The translations under genes and the position numbers were made by a program. Below are positions 59,252 to 64,000 of a stretch of DNA of 64,000 nt, one piece after another. The notes beneath the pieces are model-generated. The model worked only from the letters and a program-made list of their open reading frames with translations. It had not been told where the DNA came from and made no database searches. Numbering within the stretch: position 1 is the stretch's first letter; each line of letters opens with the position of its first letter. The stretch is from contig NZ_LGRV01000003.1 of NCBI RefSeq assembly GCF_001278945.1, positions 1,178,001-1,242,000 on the forward strand, in the 5' to 3' direction. This stretch comes from Lysinibacillus contaminans (GTDB lineage Bacteria; Bacillota; Bacilli; Bacillales_A; Planococcaceae).

Positions 59252-60940
59252 TTAAAACGTATTCTCAAAGAGTTGCTCTTCAATGCCTTGGACAATATCT
59301 GCCTCTGTAAATTGCATCAACTCGTCTCTTGTAATGCTCTCTTGCTGAATCAAACGGTTAGACTGAATCGTTACAAGCTTTTCAAATAAATTGCGGATAT
59401 AACGACCATTGGAGAAATTCGTAATATCTTCGACAGGAATTTGGTGTAGCTGTGCTGTCATATGACTTGCAAAGACTTCGCCATATATATAATCATTTTG
59501 CTTACATAGCATCGCAAAAATATCATACAACTCCTCTGTACTGAAGTTATCGAACTGTACAAAGTGATTAAAGCGCGACTTGAAGCCTGGATTGGCCAGT
59601 AAAAAAGCCTCCATTAATTCCGTATAGCCAGCGACAATAATGACTAAATCATCCCGTAAGTCTTCCATGGCCTTAAGTAAACCATCAATGGCTTCCTTAC
59701 CAAAAGCGTCATTTTTATCATTAACAAGAGAATAAGCTTCATCAATAAAGAGCACACCACCTGTTGCTTTTTTCACAACTTCCTGTACTTTTAATGCTGT
59801 TTGACCAACATAGCCCGCGACTAAACCAGCACGGTCAGTTTCTACAAAATGCCCATTCGAAAGGACACCTAAATACTTATAAATTTGCCCAATAATACGC
59901 GCTACTGTCGTTTTTCCTGTTCCGGGATTTCCCGAAAACACTAGATGATATGTAATCGGAAAACTTGTCAGACCGTGATCGACCCGTAGACTCTGAATTT
60001 TTATAAAGTTGATGAGATTATGTAATTCTTTCTTTGCGTTCGGTAACCCAACAAGCCCATCTAATTGTTCCTGTAATTTTGAGATTTCTCGCTCAATTTC
60101 TGGCGTAATACGTAGACGTTCTCCGTGAATAAACTCACCACTGTATATGATTTTACCTGCTTCATTGTAAAAATCCCCGCGCCCGTGCTTTTCGCCGTTA
60201 ACTAGTTCACCAATATACGAGGGTTGTCCATTTTCGTAATACAATGTCCCTTTACCGGTCATTGCATCCTCTTTAAACTGTCCTTCCGCCTCTAATAAAC
60301 CCTGTCGCGTATAGTATTTGCCTTTGCCATGCTTCATGTCCTCAAAGAAATAACCTTCAAATTGCAAAGTAGTCATGCCATCTGCCAGTTCTTCAATTGT
60401 TGGTGTGTCAGTATTATAAAAAAGCTTTCCAGCCCCCTGCATACGATTCCACATAAAGTCACCTTCGTATTGCAACAAGCCGTTCGGGTAAAATTGTTTC
60501 CCCTTCCCCTTTTTCATACCATGGACAAAATCCCCTTCGAATTGTGGTCGATTTAAATGCGGATGCTGCGTTCGTATATCTGCAAAGGGCACTACTACAT
60601 CTTCTTCATAATATAAGACCCCGTAACCATCCATTAAATCATTGCGAAAATGTCCTTCATAGTGCTTCTGCCCATCTTTATATAAAATACCGTTCCCCTG
60701 CTTTTTATTTTGGATAAACTCACCCTGATACACTTTCTGCCCCTTCAAATACATGATGCCATTTCCCTGTTTCATGTGATTTACAAATTCACCTTCGAAT
60801 AATACATAGCTCTCTTGGTCAAATATCGAACCTTTACCATCATAAATATCGTGGCCAAAATCATTTTTCTTTACGCCCCCACGGTACATTACCACACCAT
60901 CAGGATAAAACAGCTCTTTTTCTTCGTGATTATGTGTCAT
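59252..60940 (-). CDS. MORN-repeat protein fused to a CbxX/SpoVK-type AAA ATPase
   Basis: This 562-residue protein has nine or ten MORN repeats (about residues 20-273, pattern YEGxFxxxxxxGxGxxY). An AAA domain of the CbxX/CfqX/SpoVK group follows. It shows Walker A GNPGTGKTT (337-345), Walker B VLFIDE (396-401) and an arginine segment GFKSRF (452-457). MORN repeats bind lipids or act as scaffolds, and CbxX-type AAA proteins remodel protein complexes. A membrane- or complex-linked chaperone is plausible. ATG at 60940 has AGAAGG upstream. Longer in-frame starts to 61024 lack a ribosome site. The fusion is unusual and its role is unknown. Confidence 0.85.
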   Translation of the reverse strand: MTHNHEEKELFYPDGVVMYRGGVKKNDFGHDIYDGKGSIFDQESYVLFEGEFVNHMKQGNGIMYLKGQKVYQGEFIQNKKQGNGILYKDGQKHYEGHFRNDLMDGYGVLYYEEDVVVPFADIRTQHPHLNRPQFEGDFVHGMKKGKGKQFYPNGLLQYEGDFMWNRMQGAGKLFYNTDTPTIEELADGMTTLQFEGYFFEDMKHGKGKYYTRQGLLEAEGQFKEDAMTGKGTLYYENGQPSYIGELVNGEKHGRGDFYNEAGKIIYSGEFIHGERLRITPEIEREISKLQEQLDGLVGLPNAKKELHNLINFIKIQSLRVDHGLTSFPITYHLVFSGNPGTGKTTVARIIGQIYKYLGVLSNGHFVETDRAGLVAGYVGQTALKVQEVVKKATGGVLFIDEAYSLVNDKNDAFGKEAIDGLLKAMEDLRDDLVIIVAGYTELMEAFLLANPGFKSRFNHFVQFDNFSTEELYDIFAMLCKQNDYIYGEVFASHMTAQLHQIPVEDITNFSNGRYIRNLFEKLVTIQSNRLIQQESITRDELMQFTEADIVQGIEEQLFENTF

Positions 60941-61084
60941 TTCATAGCCTTCTTTCACTATATCAGTATATGCACAATTATAACGCGGATTCAGTAAAAA
61001 TATGAGAGAATTTTCCGAAAACAATTTGCGAAAACACTTCTATCACTTATGGAGCATTCCTCGAACTATATTTCCACAGCAAAA

Positions 61085-61110
61085 AGGCTCCAATTTTTAC
61101 ATTGGAGCCT
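61085..61110 (-). terminator. terminator near YbjQ remnant
   Basis: AGGCTCCAAT and ATTGGAGCCT form a 10-base stem. On the minus strand a T run follows. Confidence 0.78.
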
Positions 61111-61125
61111 ACATTCAACATTTTG

Positions 61126-61347
61126 TTATTTTAATTTTACTGCTATACCATACGCCAATACTTCAGAAGTCCCATCCATTACAGAAGAAGTTGTAAAACG
61201 AACGCCTACAATCGCATCTGCACATAATTGAATGGCTTCCTCTTCCATTCCTTTGGTCGCAATTTCGCGTGAACGAACAAGCATTTCTGCGTATTCCTTC
61301 ATTTCACACCGACAATATTACGTAGTCCTGCAAAAAGTGTATCCCCG
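61126..61347 (-). pseudogene. remnant of a YbjQ (UPF0145) family gene
   Basis: The sequence GDTLFAGLRNIVG (up to about 61310), then a one-base frameshift and MKEYAEMLVRSREIATKGMEEE to VLAYGIAVKLK, matches the C-terminal two thirds of YbjQ/DUF74 proteins. These proteins form ring-like pentamers of unknown function. The first third is missing. A TAA at 61126 ends the remnant. The 58-codon frame from ATG 61302 is open but is only a fragment. Confidence 0.7.
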
Positions 61348-61827
61348 TTATTTCACTTTTTCTTGTACCGCTTTCACCGCTTCTTCAATCGAAGTTGTAA
61401 TGATCCCATTGCGTTTAATTAATCCAATAACAAATAAATTACGGTACACAAACTGATTTTCCATACCATCTGCTACAAGTGCCTCTATTTTCTTAACATT
61501 ATCTCTTCCTTGTTGGCGTACATCTGTAAATACACCTACAATCGGACGATTTAACATAGAGAAAGCACCAATCTCTGCTGCTACACCTGAATCAATTTCA
61601 ACCCCGTCTAAAACAGCAATTAGAATATCACTTTGCTGCAACATCTCAATATCTGCTTCCGCAATGCTCGTGCTATCTGCGTAAGCTGATTTGTCATTAA
61701 TGGCACCATTTTCTTGTGGAACATACAACTCAATGCCTGGTACTGCTTGACGAATTGCTTCTGCTAGCTGCTCATTCACTAATCGATCCCCTAAAGAAAA
61801 AAGTCCGTTTGCTAAATATGCCTTCAT
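61348..61827 (-). CDS. nucleoside 2-deoxyribosyltransferase-like protein
   Basis: This 159-residue protein belongs to the nucleoside deoxyribosyltransferase family, which moves deoxyribose between bases. The conserved YLANGLFSLGDR and LDGVEIDSGVAAEIGAF segments are present, with the nucleophile Glu in AAEIG. It may instead act as a hydrolase that cleans up modified nucleotides. The GNAT gene lies 12 bases upstream, so they share a transcript. Confidence 0.88.
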   Translation of the reverse strand: MKAYLANGLFSLGDRLVNEQLAEAIRQAVPGIELYVPQENGAINDKSAYADSTSIAEADIEMLQQSDILIAVLDGVEIDSGVAAEIGAFSMLNRPIVGVFTDVRQQGRDNVKKIEALVADGMENQFVYRNLFVIGLIKRNGIITTSIEEAVKAVQEKVK

Positions 61828-61839
61828 TGTAAAAACTCC

Positions 61840-62274
61840 TTAAATTAACGATTTCTCAAACACTATTTTATGTCTCCCTTTTTTATCGATAAAGGTGGAG
61901 ACAATATCAAAACCATGCTTAATGTTTACAATTAGCATAGCTTTTTTTGTATTTCGTCCGTATGTACGAACCAATTCATAGCCCTGTGCCCGAAGCTTAT
62001 CATGCTGGCATTGCATTAACTGTGTGGCAATTCCTTGACCTCGTACTTTTTCATGCACACCACCTAGCCAGCTATAAAAAACGTCATCTGGATGTGTATA
62101 CCCAAGTTTAAATCCAATTACTTCTTGCTCGTCAATTGCCAATATGCACAATAATCCCTTTTTACTTTCAAGCTTCTCAACTGGCAAATCATCACCATCA
62201 AAAACATGTGCATGAATCGCCTGTAGACTTTTAAGCCACTCGTACGGGACCCCCTCTATACAAATAACCTTCAC
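61840..62274 (-). CDS. GNAT-family N-acetyltransferase
   Basis: This 144-residue GNAT protein has the acetyl-CoA binding loop VRGQGIATQLM. No signal or membrane helix is present. The acceptor is unknown. It is encoded just upstream of the deoxyribosyltransferase gene, likely in one transcript. Confidence 0.88.
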   Translation of the reverse strand: MKVICIEGVPYEWLKSLQAIHAHVFDGDDLPVEKLESKKGLLCILAIDEQEVIGFKLGYTHPDDVFYSWLGGVHEKVRGQGIATQLMQCQHDKLRAQGYELVRTYGRNTKKAMLIVNIKHGFDIVSTFIDKKGRHKIVFEKSLI

Positions 62275-62337
62275 TATAAACTCACCTCATATTAAAGCTT
62301 TTTCTCATTATAAGTGATAGCAAGAAGTACAGTGAAC

Positions 62338-62895
62338 TTATCCGTATAACATAGCAGGTTCACGAACGCCTTGTAAATAGTCGGACAGTTTACCTGCAAA
62401 TACCTTCTCTAAATAAGGTAATTCTGAAATACAATGCGGGGTCATAAATGCTGGATTTTGATACACTGGTAAGCCACCCATTTTTAACAGAGTAGCCACA
62501 AATTGCGAGCAAAAATAGGCCCGTTCTCTTCGTAATTCCATTTGCATGACGATCCCAAACAACCCTAAGAAATTGTATTTATAGTGATCTCGATTGTTGT
62601 ACATATGGTGCACAATTCTCCTCATCTCTAAGTACTGATAATGCGAAACTGTGCATCGATATATCACACAATCCGCTGGTTCAAGCAACCCCGTTTCTGC
62701 ATTTTCACGCAAAAATCCACCACTTAGAGGATTGTTCAACTGCGTTCGTCCAAAGCTATACATATTAAAAAGTTCTGCATCAAAGGAAACGGATGCATGA
62801 TTCATTTCTTTACCGGTATACATCCCAATCGCCTTCGACAGTAACGTTCCTGTTTTAGTTAATACTATGTATATCGTATGAGTCAATTTTCTCAC
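62338..62895 (-). CDS. YiiX/permuted papain-like cysteine hydrolase
   Basis: This 185-residue protein has the layout of permuted NlpC/P60 or YiiX-type papain-like hydrolases: a His (MNHASVSFD, His33) first and the Cys (AYFCSQFVATLL, Cys129) later. Such enzymes cut amide or ester bonds in wall peptides or lipids; the substrate here is unknown. No signal peptide is seen. The GTG start at 62895 has only a weak ribosome site. Confidence 0.8.
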   Translation of the reverse strand: MRKLTHTIYIVLTKTGTLLSKAIGMYTGKEMNHASVSFDAELFNMYSFGRTQLNNPLSGGFLRENAETGLLEPADCVIYRCTVSHYQYLEMRRIVHHMYNNRDHYKYNFLGLFGIVMQMELRRERAYFCSQFVATLLKMGGLPVYQNPAFMTPHCISELPYLEKVFAGKLSDYLQGVREPAMLYG

Positions 62896-63431
62896 CTACT
62901 CAAATTGTTTAAAATCTACTATTTCTTCTATATAATTACATACGTTTCAACAAACTAAATGGTTTCGTTTTTTCACTGCCTATCTCTAATTAGTATAGCC
63001 GACAAATCTTAATTTTCTCTTAATAAAAATATGAAATTTCTCTTAAGAATCTAAATTACTTGAATTTTTTTGATTTAGATAGTCACACTTCTATATTGAT
63101 TATATCAAATTTAGCACTGCATTATCTTTATTTATATGTCAGTATGTATGTTTATATGAAGGTGTAAGTTGGAATACCAGTTATTTTTAACCTAAGTTTC
63201 AAAATAGTTAGTTAGAACTTCCTATTTAAAAATCCATACTTACATAAAACTAGATTAATTTACAAAAGGTTACTTTGTTACTAAAAATATTTTTGAAGTA
63301 ATGAAAGATTTGAAACTAGAACGATACATCAGTGTGACAGGTAGTTCATTAACGATAAAAAAACATAACAATCAAAATAGGAGCAAAGCTATTTGAAATC
63401 TTATACTGATTCCATACAAGTTGGGCGCATC
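62896..63431. other. 536-base non-coding region
   Basis: This AT-rich stretch lies downstream of an orphan T-box terminator and upstream of the papain-like gene. It shows no open frame with a ribosome site and no repeat I can support. A gene once controlled by the T-box would be expected here. Confidence 0.6.
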
Positions 63432-63486
63432 AAAAAACCCCGTCCCAAGCAAGGAACGGGGTTAAGAGCGATACCACCCTATTTCG
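63432..63486 (-). promoter_or_regulatory. orphan T-box antiterminator/terminator
   Basis: On the minus strand AATAGGGTGGTATCGCTC (about 63465-63486) matches the T-box consensus GGGTGGNACCGCG. A terminator follows at once: AACCCCGTTCC pairs with GGGACGGGGTT (63436-63463) plus six T. T-box RNAs sense uncharged tRNA. No Stem I with specifier loop is seen upstream, and no gene follows for over 500 bases. It is likely a remnant. Confidence 0.75.
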
Positions 63487-63699
63487 AATGAAAATCGCTC
63501 AATTTCACTCAGCAACGTAACAAACAGAATTTCAAAAACAATTCACAATTAACTTCCTAATCCTTGAGTTTGGAAATTAAAAATCATGCTGCATTAAAAA
63601 CCACAATCAGTAGTTTTAAAAACAAGAGAAAAAAAGAATAAAATACCCTATTCATATAATTTGATATTGCGTACCAATTCTCAAATTAAGTAAAAAATG

Positions 63700-63870
63700 T
63701 CATAAATACTTCCTTTTAAGTACTCTATCAATCTTCTCAATCAGTTTATCAACACATTCTTTCGTGATTTTCTGTACATATATTGTTTCTCTGTCTTCAA
63801 TTTTAGGATACTCTATTTGTGTGTTTTGGTTCATAGGATATTTATTATCCGTTGTAATATCTATCACCAT
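63700..63870 (-). CDS. small hypothetical protein, 56 residues
   Basis: ATG at 63870 follows the good ribosome site GAGGTGA. The 56-residue product starts MVIDITTDNKYPMNQNTQIE and ends in a charged helix (KECVDKLIEKIDRVLKRKYL). I do not recognise the family. The T-box remnant lies 214 bases downstream on the same strand. Confidence 0.6.
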   Translation of the reverse strand: MVIDITTDNKYPMNQNTQIEYPKIEDRETIYVQKITKECVDKLIEKIDRVLKRKYL

Positions 63871-64000
63871 AAAATCACCTCATATCTACATATTCGTCCC
63901 ACACTCTAAAATACCCTTTATTCCTTTGATAAATTCAGGTACTTTTTCACTACGAAAAGTAAAAATTGTACATATTTATAATTCCACATTACACTGTCTG
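63871..64000. other. window end with possible gene remnant
   Basis: On the minus strand a frame ending in ECGTNM-TAG near 63888 stays open back to a TAA and then to the window edge (RQCNVEL, stop, FTFRSEKVPEFIKGIKGIL). It may be the damaged C-terminus of a gene beyond the window. Confidence 0.25.

Overview
The window comes from a low-GC, spore-forming Gram-positive bacterium of the Bacillaceae/Planococcaceae. Lysinibacillus or a close relative is the best guess. The evidence is a tricistron-plus-one gerA-type spore germination operon, the parC/parE/plsY order seen in Bacillus relatives, a meso-diaminopimelate dehydrogenase (typical of the Lysinibacillus group), SLH-domain surface proteins, a ykuI-type degenerate EAL protein, a SAM-I riboswitch and a CcpC-like box in front of aconitase. 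The genus call is inference. No rRNA, tRNA, CRISPR array, complete insertion sequence or prophage was seen.

Layout. 0-5.5 kb: parC (3' end cut off by the window edge) and parE on the minus strand, diverging from plsY and a HesB-like gene. 5.7-9.9 kb: germination receptor operon A-C-D-B. 10-13 kb: metA behind a SAM-I riboswitch, a GIY-YIG protein and a zinc alcohol dehydrogenase. 13.2-17.8 kb: pantothenate symporter pair, a DJ-1/PfpI protein, and a hydrolase-SDR operon. 18.5-25.1 kb: a chemoreceptor, ddh, a divergent Crp-family regulator/MFS pair with a CRP-like site, and an aldehyde dehydrogenase. 25.3-28.5 kb: an accessory patch of small orphan genes, remnants and short repeats. 28.8-35.7 kb: a MocR regulator diverging from a LysE exporter, an unusual UvrA-like double ATPase with a long zinc-finger C-terminal half, and an Lrp regulator diverging from a second DJ-1 protein. 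35.8-45.9 kb: SLH protein, aconitase, a second chemoreceptor, an MBL hydrolase, YkuI and DegV. 46-52.3 kb: small genes mixed with decayed ones (SLH-MBL-Excalibur pseudogene, phosphotransferase remnant), a cupin and a second SDR. 52.5-55.7 kb: LysR regulator diverging from hutG-gltS. 55.7-62.9 kb: polysaccharide deacetylase, D,D-carboxypeptidase, a decayed lipoprotein, a MORN-repeat AAA ATPase, a YbjQ remnant, a nucleoside deoxyribosyltransferase, a GNAT and a papain-like protein. 62.9-64 kb: mostly non-coding, with an orphan T-box antiterminator/terminator and one small gene.

The genes form ordinary chromosomal modules (replication, germination, methionine synthesis, TCA cycle, histidine/glutamate use, cell wall) with accessory material between them. 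At least five genes are visibly broken, at 26.6, 47.8-49.3, 52.0, 57.2-57.7 and 61.1-61.3 kb. Several breaks lie in homopolymers or dinucleotide repeats, but in-frame stop codons also occur, so sequencing error alone does not explain them. The most unusual intact genes are the rearranged UvrA-like protein (31.2-34.4 kb) and the MORN-AAA fusion (59.3-60.9 kb).
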